Assembly (NCBI RefSeq): GCF_001602095.1
Contig: NZ_CP014991.1
Coordinates: forward strand, 1,612,001-1,676,000
Length of the DNA: 64,000 nt
Direction: 5' to 3'
DNA from: Helicobacter himalayensis
GTDB taxonomy: Bacteria; Campylobacterota; Campylobacteria; Campylobacterales; Helicobacteraceae
The notes beneath the pieces were generated by a model that saw only the letters and a list, made by a program, of their open reading frames with translations, made no database searches and had not been told where the DNA came from. Positions within the stretch are counted from its first letter, which is position 1. Every line of letters begins with the position of its first letter. Shown piece by piece: positions 55,674-64,000 of this stretch. Made by a program: the position numbers and the translations under genes.

Positions 55674-56855
55674 TTAACGTGTTTCACACACAGCTTTTGC
55701 AAACTCTGCAAATACACTGCGCGCTTCTTTTGGTCCCGGGCTTGATTCTGGGTGATGCTGGAGGGAAAAAATTGACTTGTTACAATAGCGCACGCCCTCA
55801 ATCGTCCCATCAAAAAGATTTCTATGCGTAACCTCAGCAATAGATTCTATGGAATCTGGCACGGAATAATTGTGGTTTTGTGAGGTGATTTCCACTTCAC
55901 CTGTGAGCGTGTTTTTCACCGGGTGATTTGCGCCGTGATGTCCAAATTTTAGCTTATAGGTGTTAAAGCCGTGTGCGATTGCTAAAAGCTGATGTCCTAG
56001 GCAGATTCCAAAAAGTGGGATTTGAAAATCTATAAGCGCGCGAATTTGAGCGATTTCATTTTCTAACATAAGCGGATCACCCGGACCATTTGAGAGAAAC
56101 ACACCGCCGATTTCCTTGCTTTCAAAGCGCTTCAATACAGAATCCGCACTAAAAGTGTGCGGGATTACTTCCACTTCAAGCCCAACACTTGTGAGCTCAT
56201 TTAAAATATTACGTTTTATACCAAAATCAATGGCTAGAATCTTTTTGCGTTTTGTGGAATCTATGCGCTCATAATCCATAGATTCAAAGCTAAACACACC
56301 ATCCTTGTGGATATAGGGCTTTTTGGTTGAGACTTCAGGGATAAGATTTTGTTCGCTAATAGAAGGTGAGGATTTAAGCAAAGTCTCTAAAGTTTCCTTG
56401 TCGCTTCTCTCCGTGCTAGCTATCATCATCATAGAACCTTGCGTGCGAAGCATTTTGACAAGCGCGCGCGTATCAAGATTGCAAATGCCTATGATATTAT
56501 GCTTTTTCAAAAGTGTGCTTAAATCGCCTTGCGCGCGGAAATTTGAGTAAAAATTATTATACTGCGAAACAATCACGCCTTTGCAAAAAATCTCCCTACT
56601 CTCTTTGTCTTGCTCATTCACACCCACAATGCCAATCTCTGGCATACAAAAAGTGATGAACTGCCCCGCATAGCTCGGATCTGTGATAATCTCCTCATAC
56701 CCGCAAAGCGAGGTATTAAATACCACCTCGCCAATCGCACTTCCTTCCGCCCCAAAGCTTAGCGCCTGCAAAAACACGCCATTTTCAAAATAAAGAAAAA
56801 TGTCTTTGAGCGCTGGCAATGATTGCGTGTTTTTAGAATCTGCTTGCTGTGTCAT
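55674..56855 (-). CDS. carA: Carbamoyl-phosphate synthase small subunit
   Basis: 393 residues. The N-terminal CPSase domain (GYEEIITDPSYAGQFITF) is followed by the glutaminase domain with nucleophile FGICLGHQLLA and HHPESSPGP. It feeds ammonia to CarB for pyrimidine and arginine synthesis. The start overlaps the stop of the DUF507 gene (TAATG), the same arrangement as HP1236-HP1237 in H. pylori. carB is not in the window. Confidence 0.97.
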   Translation of the reverse strand: MTQQADSKNTQSLPALKDIFLYFENGVFLQALSFGAEGSAIGEVVFNTSLCGYEEIITDPSYAGQFITFCMPEIGIVGVNEQDKESREIFCKGVIVSQYNNFYSNFRAQGDLSTLLKKHNIIGICNLDTRALVKMLRTQGSMMMIASTERSDKETLETLLKSSPSISEQNLIPEVSTKKPYIHKDGVFSFESMDYERIDSTKRKKILAIDFGIKRNILNELTSVGLEVEVIPHTFSADSVLKRFESKEIGGVFLSNGPGDPLMLENEIAQIRALIDFQIPLFGICLGHQLLAIAHGFNTYKLKFGHHGANHPVKNTLTGEVEITSQNHNYSVPDSIESIAEVTHRNLFDGTIEGVRYCNKSIFSLQHHPESSPGPKEARSVFAEFAKAVCETR

Positions 56856-57406
56856 TATGCGAGCCCTCGCTTGCGTAGTTCTTCTTCATAAAGTTTGTTA
56901 AAAACAATCTCATATTCATCACTTCCATACACAAGCTTTCTTTTGTATTTTTTTAGACACTCATTAACAGCCTCTTCGCTCTTCTCATAGATTTTAGAAT
57001 AGTCATTGATAGCCTTGTAAATGGTATTTTTGACAATCACTTCTGAAACCTTAAAAGTAAGCATATGTTTTTGCAGCATTTGCGTGAGAATCCTATGCGA
57101 CAAATCACTGCAACGCTCGTCCCAATTGAGTATGAAATCCTCCTCATCAGCAATTTGTTTTTTAAACATACGAAATATTGATCGCTCGTCCATACGATAG
57201 TCCTCGATTTCATTAACATACTCTTCGAGCAAATCGCGCACTTTTTCATCAATCGCACGCTCTTTTTGGATATTTTCCATCAAACAATCAAGCGTGATTT
57301 TGCTTACAGATTCTACTGAAGAATTGAGCGTGATAAAATTTGCATTTGCCAAGTCTAGACCGATCTTATTTGCAATGTAGGGCGCATGCTGTGCTTTTAG
57401 TCTCAT
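56855..57406 (-). CDS. DUF507 family protein
   Basis: 183 residues from the ATG at 57406 (MRLKAQHAPYIANKIGLDL), with AAGGAGC upstream; a longer open frame to 57529 begins in the promoter region. Helical, ending NKLYEEELRKRGLA, typical for DUF507 (PF04368). Cytoplasmic; function unknown. It is translationally coupled to carA, which suggests a link to nucleotide or arginine metabolism, but this is only guilt by association. Confidence 0.85.
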   Translation of the reverse strand: MRLKAQHAPYIANKIGLDLANANFITLNSSVESVSKITLDCLMENIQKERAIDEKVRDLLEEYVNEIEDYRMDERSIFRMFKKQIADEEDFILNWDERCSDLSHRILTQMLQKHMLTFKVSEVIVKNTIYKAINDYSKIYEKSEEAVNECLKKYKRKLVYGSDEYEIVFNKLYEEELRKRGLA

Positions 57407-57451
57407 ATGAAAGCTCCTTGTATCAAAAAAAAAGGGTGGGTGATTCGCGAT

Positions 57452-57457
57452 ATTGTA
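57452..57457 (-). promoter_or_regulatory. -10 element (TACAAT) of DUF507-carA
   Basis: GCTACAAT on the minus strand, about 45 bases before the DUF507 ATG. Confidence 0.45.
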
Positions 57458-57574
57458 GCGTGCTTTAAGTAAAAAAGGCTTTAATTCCTCAAATGTATGT
57501 TCGCAAAGATGAGGCATTTTCAAAAACACGATTTTAAGTGGAAGCGCGCAAGAGACAACGCGCTTTTTATAAAT

Positions 57575-59329
57575 TTAGGCTAGTTCCTTGCGTGCATTAC
57601 TTAGCATCAATTTTATACGATTCTCTTGATTTACTCGCGTAGCACTTGGATCGTAGTCAATTGAGACAATGTTGCTTTGCGGATTTTTCTCTTTTATCAC
57701 CTTCATCATACCGCGTCCAACAATGTGATTTGGCAGGCAACCAAAAGGCTGTGTGCAGACGACATTATTTACGCCCTGCTCGATGAGCTCTAGCATTTCA
57801 GCAGTGAGTAGCCAGCCCTCTCCCATATTCATCGCCTCGCTCACATAGCCATCAGCAAGTGATTTTGTGTGTTTAAACGGACTTGGTGCGCGGAAAACTC
57901 CGTGTTTTTGGATCGTTTTTATCATATCTTTTTGTTTTCCGCAGAAGTATTCAAACACCACGCGATAAATCATTCTTGTAAGCCACTTGCCACCATACAT
58001 TTTATTTTCCACAATACTATCATTGATGCAATATAAGCAAAAATCTAAAAATCCCGGGATTACCACTTCGCAATTCTCACTCAACAAGAAATCCTCGAGG
58101 TTATTATTCCCTAATGGCGAGAATTTGATATAAATTTCGCCCACAATCCCCACCTGCACCTTTTTTTCCGTGCTTCGTGGAATGCTTGCAAAATCATCTA
58201 AAATCTCTTTCATATCTTTTTTAAGCGCTTTATAGCTTGTAAGCCCTGTGTTTGTTCCCGGCGTGGTGATTCGCTCTACCCATTTAGCAATTTTTGCCTC
58301 TGTATCGCCTTTGTTGAGCTCATAGGATTTGCATTGATTTGAAATATGCATCAATAAATCACCATAAACGATAGCTGAAAGGAAATTTTGGAGCATTGGA
58401 CGCGTGACGCTAAAGCCCTGATCAGTTTCTAACCCGCTAAAGTTTAGCGAAATCACAGGAATCTCGCCAAAGCCCGCTTTATTCAGCGCTTTACGCAAAA
58501 GATGGATATAGTTACTCGCGCGGCAGCCCCCACCGGTTTGCGTGATGAGAAGCGCGACCTTATTTAAATCCCATTTGCCACTTTTGAGCGCGTCAATCAT
58601 CTGCCCTATCACAAGAAGTGCAGGGTAGCAAGTATCATTATGCACATTTCTCAAGCCCTCATTCACCACGCCCGCACCTTCATTATGGAGCAATTCAGCC
58701 TTATATCCATGCAAATGCAAAATATTCACCAAAAATCTAAAATGTATCGGAAGCATCATCGGCACGAGGATTGTATGCGTTTCTTTCATCTCTTTTGTGA
58801 AAGGCACTTTGGTAATCTCGCGATTTGTTTTTAAGATGCTATCCGTGCTTGAGCCGACATTCCACTTGCCGATACTTGGAGTTTTTCCACTATTTGGAAT
58901 GGAGTGGGAATCTGGGCGAAAATTCACAAAAGAATCTTTTGCACTTTGGGCGATTCCTTGAGTTTTGCGCACTAGATTTTCCGCAACTCCCTGAACAGAA
59001 TCTTTTGCATTTTGCGCCACACCTTGCACATTTGAAGCCACTTCACTAGCCACGCCTTTTGCGCTTTGGGCTACATTTTGAGCTTTTTGTGCCACGCTTT
59101 CAGCCACTTCGTTCGCTACACTTTGCGCGCTTGAAAGGGCAAGATTTGCTTTATTTTTTGCACTTTGAGCTACCTCAAGCGCTGTGTTAGCGACTTCCGC
59201 AGCTACACCTTGTGCATTTTTAGCTACTTCGCTTGCAAGCTCTTTTGCATTCTGCGCTGTGTTAGCGACTTCGTGGGCTAAATCCTGCGCGTTTTGCGCA
59301 AGTGTTTGGGGGGTAATTTTTTGTGTCAT
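57575..59329 (-). CDS. HgdB/DUF2229-like Fe-S subunit of an activase system, with LEA-like N-terminal repeats
   Basis: 584 residues. Residues about 1-143 are Ala/Val/Gln/Ser-rich amphipathic repeats of roughly 11-residue period (units such as AQNVAQSAKGVASEVA), resembling LEA group 3 or phasin-like helices. From about 170 the sequence becomes the C-terminal portion of the 2-hydroxyacyl-CoA-dehydratase-activase-related family: conserved cysteines in NDTCYPALL, TGGGCRASNYIHLL, FLDFCLYC and CTQPFGCLPNHIVGRG. These would hold Fe-S clusters. It lies downstream of the activase gene (109-base gap) and probably completes it. Which substrate is reduced is unknown. Confidence 0.82.
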   Translation of the reverse strand: MTQKITPQTLAQNAQDLAHEVANTAQNAKELASEVAKNAQGVAAEVANTALEVAQSAKNKANLALSSAQSVANEVAESVAQKAQNVAQSAKGVASEVASNVQGVAQNAKDSVQGVAENLVRKTQGIAQSAKDSFVNFRPDSHSIPNSGKTPSIGKWNVGSSTDSILKTNREITKVPFTKEMKETHTILVPMMLPIHFRFLVNILHLHGYKAELLHNEGAGVVNEGLRNVHNDTCYPALLVIGQMIDALKSGKWDLNKVALLITQTGGGCRASNYIHLLRKALNKAGFGEIPVISLNFSGLETDQGFSVTRPMLQNFLSAIVYGDLLMHISNQCKSYELNKGDTEAKIAKWVERITTPGTNTGLTSYKALKKDMKEILDDFASIPRSTEKKVQVGIVGEIYIKFSPLGNNNLEDFLLSENCEVVIPGFLDFCLYCINDSIVENKMYGGKWLTRMIYRVVFEYFCGKQKDMIKTIQKHGVFRAPSPFKHTKSLADGYVSEAMNMGEGWLLTAEMLELIEQGVNNVVCTQPFGCLPNHIVGRGMMKVIKEKNPQSNIVSIDYDPSATRVNQENRIKLMLSNARKELA

Positions 59330-59438
59330 ACATTCTCCTTAAATTGCAAAGTTTGGATTTCTTTCTTTGATTTATTTTCTTTAGCTTTTTTTGGATTGTT
59401 TAGGGCTAAAAAGCCCTCACAATGATGCAAAGACTAAT

Positions 59439-62400
59439 CTAATTTGTCAAAGCCATCATTTTTCGCATTTCTTTTTGCGCGTGGGTATTGTGGAAAAGTA
59501 TGCTTTGCGTGAGCTTTGAACTTTTGCCATTTATTTTTTCTTCCATAGCACCCAGAAGCGAGCGGATTCTGATTTTTACCGCGCCAAGGTTGCTAATCTC
59601 ATCAATTTTTAGCTGTGTGTAAAATCTCCCGCGAGATTCTAAAATCGCGCGCACCTCATCGGTGGTGATAGAATCTATCCCACAACCAAAGCTCACAAGC
59701 TGGACTAGCTCGATATTATCGTGCGCGCAGACAAACTCCGCGGCGTTATAAAGGCGTGAGTGGTAGCTCCATTGATTGAGAATCTGCAAGTCCTTAGCCG
59801 TAGCCAAATGTGAGATAGAATCTTCACTCAAAACCACCAACCCAAGCGAGTTTATAAGCTTATCAATGCCGTGATTTATCTCTGGGTCGATATGGTATGG
59901 ACGCCCGCTTAGCACGATTGCTTTGAGATTATGCTCTTTTATGTAAGCAAGGTTTTTCTCACCCTCTCTTTGAATATCATCTAGCCACATTTCACGGAAC
60001 GCATACGCCCTATCCAAAGCTTTTCTAAATTCACCCTTGCTAGCACCCAATTCTTTTTTGAAAAAATCTAGGCTTTTTGCAAAAAATTCTTCCTTCTTAT
60101 GCAAGCCAAAATATGGATAGAGGAATTTTACCTCGCGCAGTCTATCGACATTTGCATTAAGCAATTCCGGATAATAAGCAACCACAGGGCAATTGTAATT
60201 ATTCGTGCTAGTATCTTGGTGTTTAGCATCAGATTCAAAGTTGTAGCTCATACAAGGATAGAAAATCTTTTCCACACCCCTATCCATAAGGTTTTCTATA
60301 TGTCCATGCTGAAGCTTTGCCGGATAGCACACAGTGTCGCTTGGAATGCTGTATTGCCCTTTAGCAAATGTTTTACGCGTGGTAATATCAGAAACCACAA
60401 CTTCATAGCCTAGCTCACTTAAAAGTGTATGCCAAAAGGGAAGATTCTCATACATATTGAGTCCCAAAGGAATGCCGATTTTCCCACGCGAGCCAAATTT
60501 CACTACACAATGCTCTTTGTCAAAATCCTTGTATTCAAACATATTCTTAAGCTTTGTGAGCTTATAGTCATACATATTTGGCAAATGCAAGACTTTCTTA
60601 AAGCCTAGCGGTTTGTCGCAGCGATTGCCAGAGATAAATTTTTTCGCCCCTTGCGTGTTGCCAAATTTATTTATCGTTAGATTGCAGTTATTCCCACAAA
60701 TCTTGCAGACCGTCGCTGTTGCTGTATGTTCAAAGCCTTGCAAGGCTTCGGGTGTGATGATGCTAGATTTTGCTAAATGCAGCCCTTGTGCGTAAAGTGC
60801 CGCACCAAAAGCCCCCATAAGCCCGCTAATTTTAGGGCGGATAACATTACGCCCAATTTCTTTCTCAAAACTTCTTAAAACCGCGTCATTATAGAATGTC
60901 CCGCCCTGCACGACAATCTGCTGTCCCAAATCGTCCGCATCGCGCGCGCGGATAACTTTATAAATCGCATTTTTTACCACACTCATAGAAAGCCCGGCGC
61001 TAATATCTTCAATGCAAGCACCCTCTTTTTGTGCTTCTTTCACCGAACTATTCATAAACACGGTGCAACGACTTCCAAGCTCCACAGGGTTTTTAGATTC
61101 TAATCCTAGCTTTGAAAAGCTCGCCACATCATAGCCCATCGAGCGCGCAAAAGTCTCTATAAAGCTCCCGCAACCGCTCGAGCAAGCTTCATTTAACATA
61201 ATGGAATCTATGGTTTGATTTTTGATATAAAAGCATTTAATATCCTGCCCGCCAATATCAATGATAAAATCTACTTGCGGATTGAAGTGTTGCGCGGCTT
61301 TAAGGTGTGCCATTGTCTCCACAAGTCCGGAATCTAGCCCAAATCCAGCCTTGATAAGCTCCTCGCCATAGCCTGTTACTGCGCTTCCTTTGATATTGAT
61401 TTTATCGCCGAAATTTTCATAAATATAGCTTAATTGCTCAAAAATCACGCTTGCGGGATTGCCTTGATTTGAGTTGTAGAATTGATACAAAATGCGCGCG
61501 AAATCATCGATTATCACAAGCTTTGTCGTTGTCGAGCCACAATCTATACCAATATAGCAATCTATCTTTTTAAATCCGCCCGCTTCATAAGCTTCATCAA
61601 TGCTTATCTCCTCCACGCTTGCATCTTTATGACGCGCAAGGAATTCTTCATATTCTTTAGAATCTGCAAAAAGCGGCTCAAGGTATTTATTTTTACTCGC
61701 AACATTTTTAGATTCTACAAGTTTTGCAATAAGGCTATCGCAGGTGTAGGATTTTTCATTTTCCCTCGCGCAAAGTGCTACACCAATAGACACAGAATAC
61801 TGCGCGTAGTCTGGAAAAATCGCGTGTTCGTTATCAAGTTTCAAACTCTCTTGGAAGCGCTTTTGTAAGCCTTTGTAAAAAAACAGCGGACCGCCTAGAA
61901 ACATCACTTTTCCGCCAATTTTGCGCCCTTGTGCTAGCCCACTGATGGTTTGATCCACTACCGCTTGAAAGATACTTGCAGTAATATCTTTTTTATTCAC
62001 ACCTTGATTAAGCAGTGGTTGCACATCAGTTTTGGCAAACACGCCACAGCGCGACGCCACAGGGTAGATTTTATCCGCATTCAAAGAAATTTCATCAAAT
62101 TCCTGCGCGCTAATTGAGAGCAAAGTTACCATTTGGTCGATAAATGCACCTGTCCCACCAGCACAAGAGCCATTCATTCGCTCTTCTGTCCCACCGCTTA
62201 GAAATAGAATCTTCGCATCTTCACCACCTAGCTCAATAACGCAATCTGTATCAGGCTCTAGAAATTTTATCGCTTCAGCTGTGGCAAACACTTCTTGCAC
62301 GAAATCAATCCCCACCGCCTTGCAAATCCCAAATCCAGCCGAACCAGAAATTGAAACCTTAAACTCACGCTCACCGATAATCTCGCGCAAGCCCTCCACA

Positions 62401-62528
62401 ATCTCAATGCTTTTCTCGCGCACCTTAGAATAATGGCGCTCATACTTTTTGTAGATAATCTCATCGCCATCCATTAGCGCGACTTTCGCTGTTGTGCTCC
62501 CTATGTCAATGCCTAAAGTCAAACTCAT
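59439..62528 (-). CDS. Double BadF/BadG-type ATPase (acyl-CoA dehydratase activase) with DUF2229
   Basis: 1029 residues. Two ASKHA ATPase domains in tandem: GIDIGSTTAKVALM with cysteine box NGSCAGGTGAFID (first, about 1-270) and YIGIDCGSTTTKLVII with EACSSGCGSFIE (second, about 315-610). A cysteine cluster (VCKICGNNCNL, about 630) and a DUF2229-type domain (about 660-1000: SIPSDTVCYPAKLQHGHI, FYPCMSYNF) follow. The family hydrolyses ATP to push low-potential electrons from a 4Fe-4S cluster onto a partner; HgdC and the double-cubane-cluster reductases are models. Here the usual C-terminal HgdB-like part is a separate gene. Confidence 0.88.
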   Translation of the reverse strand: MSLTLGIDIGSTTAKVALMDGDEIIYKKYERHYSKVREKSIEIVEGLREIIGEREFKVSISGSAGFGICKAVGIDFVQEVFATAEAIKFLEPDTDCVIELGGEDAKILFLSGGTEERMNGSCAGGTGAFIDQMVTLLSISAQEFDEISLNADKIYPVASRCGVFAKTDVQPLLNQGVNKKDITASIFQAVVDQTISGLAQGRKIGGKVMFLGGPLFFYKGLQKRFQESLKLDNEHAIFPDYAQYSVSIGVALCARENEKSYTCDSLIAKLVESKNVASKNKYLEPLFADSKEYEEFLARHKDASVEEISIDEAYEAGGFKKIDCYIGIDCGSTTTKLVIIDDFARILYQFYNSNQGNPASVIFEQLSYIYENFGDKINIKGSAVTGYGEELIKAGFGLDSGLVETMAHLKAAQHFNPQVDFIIDIGGQDIKCFYIKNQTIDSIMLNEACSSGCGSFIETFARSMGYDVASFSKLGLESKNPVELGSRCTVFMNSSVKEAQKEGACIEDISAGLSMSVVKNAIYKVIRARDADDLGQQIVVQGGTFYNDAVLRSFEKEIGRNVIRPKISGLMGAFGAALYAQGLHLAKSSIITPEALQGFEHTATATVCKICGNNCNLTINKFGNTQGAKKFISGNRCDKPLGFKKVLHLPNMYDYKLTKLKNMFEYKDFDKEHCVVKFGSRGKIGIPLGLNMYENLPFWHTLLSELGYEVVVSDITTRKTFAKGQYSIPSDTVCYPAKLQHGHIENLMDRGVEKIFYPCMSYNFESDAKHQDTSTNNYNCPVVAYYPELLNANVDRLREVKFLYPYFGLHKKEEFFAKSLDFFKKELGASKGEFRKALDRAYAFREMWLDDIQREGEKNLAYIKEHNLKAIVLSGRPYHIDPEINHGIDKLINSLGLVVLSEDSISHLATAKDLQILNQWSYHSRLYNAAEFVCAHDNIELVQLVSFGCGIDSITTDEVRAILESRGRFYTQLKIDEISNLGAVKIRIRSLLGAMEEKINGKSSKLTQSILFHNTHAQKEMRKMMALTN

Positions 62529-62611
62529 ACTTTAAACCCCCAAAAATAAAATCTTCAAAAAAATAGAACCCGCATTCTACCTAAAAAAACAACTTTTTAA
62601 ACAAAAGTCTT

Positions 62612-63541
62612 TTAACCTTTCTCACTTGCGTATTTAAGAGCGTTTATGTAGCTTTTTGTATCAAGTGGCAGATTTTTATACGCTTTATCAAACGCCACAC
62701 CATGATCAACTGACGCACGCAAAATTGGCAGATTAAGACTTACATTGATACTCTCATCAAAATACAGCGCCTTAAGTGGTGCTAATCCGACATCGTGATA
62801 CATACTCACAAAATACCTAAATTTTTTACGATTATGCGGACTAAACGCAGAATCTGGCGGGAGCGCACCGACAAAAAGTTCATTTTTAAGCACTTTGTTC
62901 GCATTTTTCACCGCTTGAAAAATGATTTTATCCTCATCTCCCATAAGCCCATTATCCCCACAATGCGGATTGAGCCCGAGCACCGCGCAAGGCTCGTTTA
63001 GATTCACACATTTTGCAAATGTCAGCAAAAAATTTGTGAGTGGCTCTAGTGAAATATGCTCACTCACAGCTCTAAGCGCGATATGGTCGCTAAAAAGCGC
63101 GACAAACATTTGCTCACAACCTAACATCATAATCGCCTCTTTTTTATAGCGCGCACTTAGGGCTTGTGTGTGCCCGATAAAAGGGATTTGCGCGCTTGCC
63201 CACGATTCTTTGTGGATTGGCAAGCTCACAAGCGCACAAGCCTCCTTAGAATCCACCAAATCACACGCACATAAAAAACTCGCAAAGCTATACGCCCCAC
63301 TTTGAGAATCCACCTTTCCGGGTTTAATTTGTGGCAAGGATTCTATGCCTTTTGGTGGATTAAAAGAAAAATCTTGCAAAGAAAGCGGATTTTTTAGCTT
63401 TTTTTGTGCTTGCACTAAAAGCTCTTTATGCACGCAATAAATAGGCTTGCAAAAGCGCGAAATCTCCTTATGCGCGCTCAAAGCGATTTGCGCGCTAATG
63501 CCATTTATATCACCGATACTAATTGCTATGGTTTTCATCAT
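62612..63541 (-). CDS. pdxA: 4-hydroxythreonine-4-phosphate dehydrogenase
   Basis: 309 residues, typical. Metal-binding and substrate motifs are in GLNPHCGDNGLMGDED and VSMYHDVGLAPLKAL, ending with RASVDHGVAFD. It oxidises 4-phosphohydroxy-threonine in the DXP-dependent vitamin B6 pathway. It follows pdxJ with an 18-base gap, so they form a pyridoxal phosphate operon. Confidence 0.96.
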   Translation of the reverse strand: MMKTIAISIGDINGISAQIALSAHKEISRFCKPIYCVHKELLVQAQKKLKNPLSLQDFSFNPPKGIESLPQIKPGKVDSQSGAYSFASFLCACDLVDSKEACALVSLPIHKESWASAQIPFIGHTQALSARYKKEAIMMLGCEQMFVALFSDHIALRAVSEHISLEPLTNFLLTFAKCVNLNEPCAVLGLNPHCGDNGLMGDEDKIIFQAVKNANKVLKNELFVGALPPDSAFSPHNRKKFRYFVSMYHDVGLAPLKALYFDESINVSLNLPILRASVDHGVAFDKAYKNLPLDTKSYINALKYASEKG

Positions 63542-63559
63542 AAAATCTTAATGGAATAT

Positions 63560-64000
63560 CTAAGGTGTTGGCAGTTGTTCTAAAATATCTTTTATCGCGC
63601 GCTCCAATCCCACAAATACTGCGCGTGCAATGATTGAATGCCCGATATTAAGCTCTGAAATCTCTTTGATTCTCACAATTGGTTCGAGATTATTTGCATT
63701 AAGCCCGTGCCCTGCAAAGCAAGCAAGATTAAGTGTTGTCGCCTTTTTTGCGGCATTTTGCAAAAGCAAAATTTCAGAATCTAGAAGCGATTTTAACTCC
63801 TCTTGTGGAAGTTCAAGCTCTGCAATACTTGCATTTGTGCGTGAAAGGTTGGTAGTTTGCATTAAAAAAATATTTGCATATTTCCCGGTATGAAGCTCGA
63901 TAGCCCCAGCCCCTAATTCTTTTGCAGATTCTATCATCATCTCATTTGGCTCGATAAAAAGCGAGGTGGCAATATTGTGCTTGTGAAATTCCGCAAGCGT
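63560..64000 (-). CDS. pdxJ: Pyridoxine 5'-phosphate synthase (3' part)
   Basis: 147 codons are inside the window, reading without a stop up to the right edge; the N-terminus is missing. ATSLFIEPNEMMIESAKELG, ELHTGKYAN and CFAGHGLNANN are PdxJ blocks (the IELHTG and AGHGLN motifs). It condenses the PdxA product with deoxyxylulose 5-phosphate. Operon with pdxA. Confidence 0.95.
   Translation of the reverse strand, partial: TLAEFHKHNIATSLFIEPNEMMIESAKELGAGAIELHTGKYANIFLMQTTNLSRTNASIAELELPQEELKSLLDSEILLLQNAAKKATTLNLACFAGHGLNANNLEPIVRIKEISELNIGHSIIARAVFVGLERAIKDILEQLPTP

Noticed and set aside
57542-57565. Hairpin AAGCGCG/CGCGCTT followed by TTTAT, downstream of the 584-residue gene
   Set aside because: The T run lies on the plus-strand side while the surrounding genes are on the minus strand, so it does not fit as their terminator.
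59403-59416. Short GGGCT/AGCCC hairpin between the two activase genes
   Set aside because: Stem of only five pairs and no T run; too weak to call a terminator or to argue that the two genes are not co-transcribed.
1-64000. CRISPR array, rRNA operon, prophage or insertion sequence
   Set aside because: No regularly spaced repeats, no rRNA-like sequence, no transposase, integrase or phage structural genes were recognised on either strand.

Overview
The window reads as chromosomal DNA of a Helicobacter (Campylobacterota), most likely an enterohepatic species. It is AT-rich. Several gene neighbourhoods match H. pylori order as I remember it: cvpA-lysS-glyA-DUF1882, glmU-fliP, fliK-flgD-flgE2, DUF507-carA, motA-motB, pdxJ-pdxA and petA-petB-petC. 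The acid-response regulator is clearly ArsR-like. A metE-metF pair, a monomeric isocitrate dehydrogenase and a two-gene acyl-CoA dehydratase-activase system point away from H. pylori itself. These assignments come from reading the proteins; no search was run.

Layout. 1-1000: sugar-acid biosynthesis genes (wlbB start, wlbA). 1008-7523, all minus: SPOR protein, DUF1882, glyA, lysS, cvpA and an MCE (MlaD-like) protein with its lipoprotein. 7620-14967: tRNA-Arg, rpsU, uvrB, a pair of small coiled-coil genes, glmU, fliP, trmA, a ModE-type DNA-binding protein and tRNA-Glu. 15153-20177, plus: an MFS transporter, a DMT permease, a chemoreceptor and a methyltransferase split by a ten-G tract. 20191-25533: a flagellar hook operon (fliK frameshifted, flgD, flgE2) behind a good sigma-54 promoter. 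25522-31472, minus: a methionine/folate cluster metE-metF-pabBC-pabA. 31765-33193: a GT61 glycosyltransferase split by another ten-G tract. 33240-36243, minus: cytochrome bc1 (petABC). 36429-47983: nadE, arsR without an adjacent kinase, nhaA, trxA, a GT9 glycosyltransferase, monomeric icd, an ABC-F protein and a 491-residue unknown. 48164-51379, plus: ftsK, apparently with a non-ATG start. 51406-57406, minus: a fucosyltransferase read through an 11-C tract, ccoG, motB, motA, carA and DUF507. 57575-64000, minus: the two-gene activase system, pdxA and the 3' part of pdxJ.

Three themes stand out. First, surface-glycan variation: three glycan or small-molecule transferases each carry a G/C homopolymer of 10-11; two are out of frame here (OFF) and one is in frame (ON). 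Second, the flagellar hook: the FlgE2 hook protein has an insertion of four roughly 40-residue aromatic repeats that look like CBM5/12 (chitin-binding type 3) modules. Third, an ATP-driven Fe-S electron-transfer system normally found as one very long polypeptide is split in two here, and the second subunit carries about 140 residues of LEA-like amphipathic repeats at its N-terminus. Smaller observations include a tRNA-Glu with an atypical anticodon loop, an over-represented AGAATCT/AGATTCT heptamer, three copies of a palindromic element and a long-spaced inverted repeat upstream of metE.

No rRNA, CRISPR array, prophage or insertion sequence was recognised.
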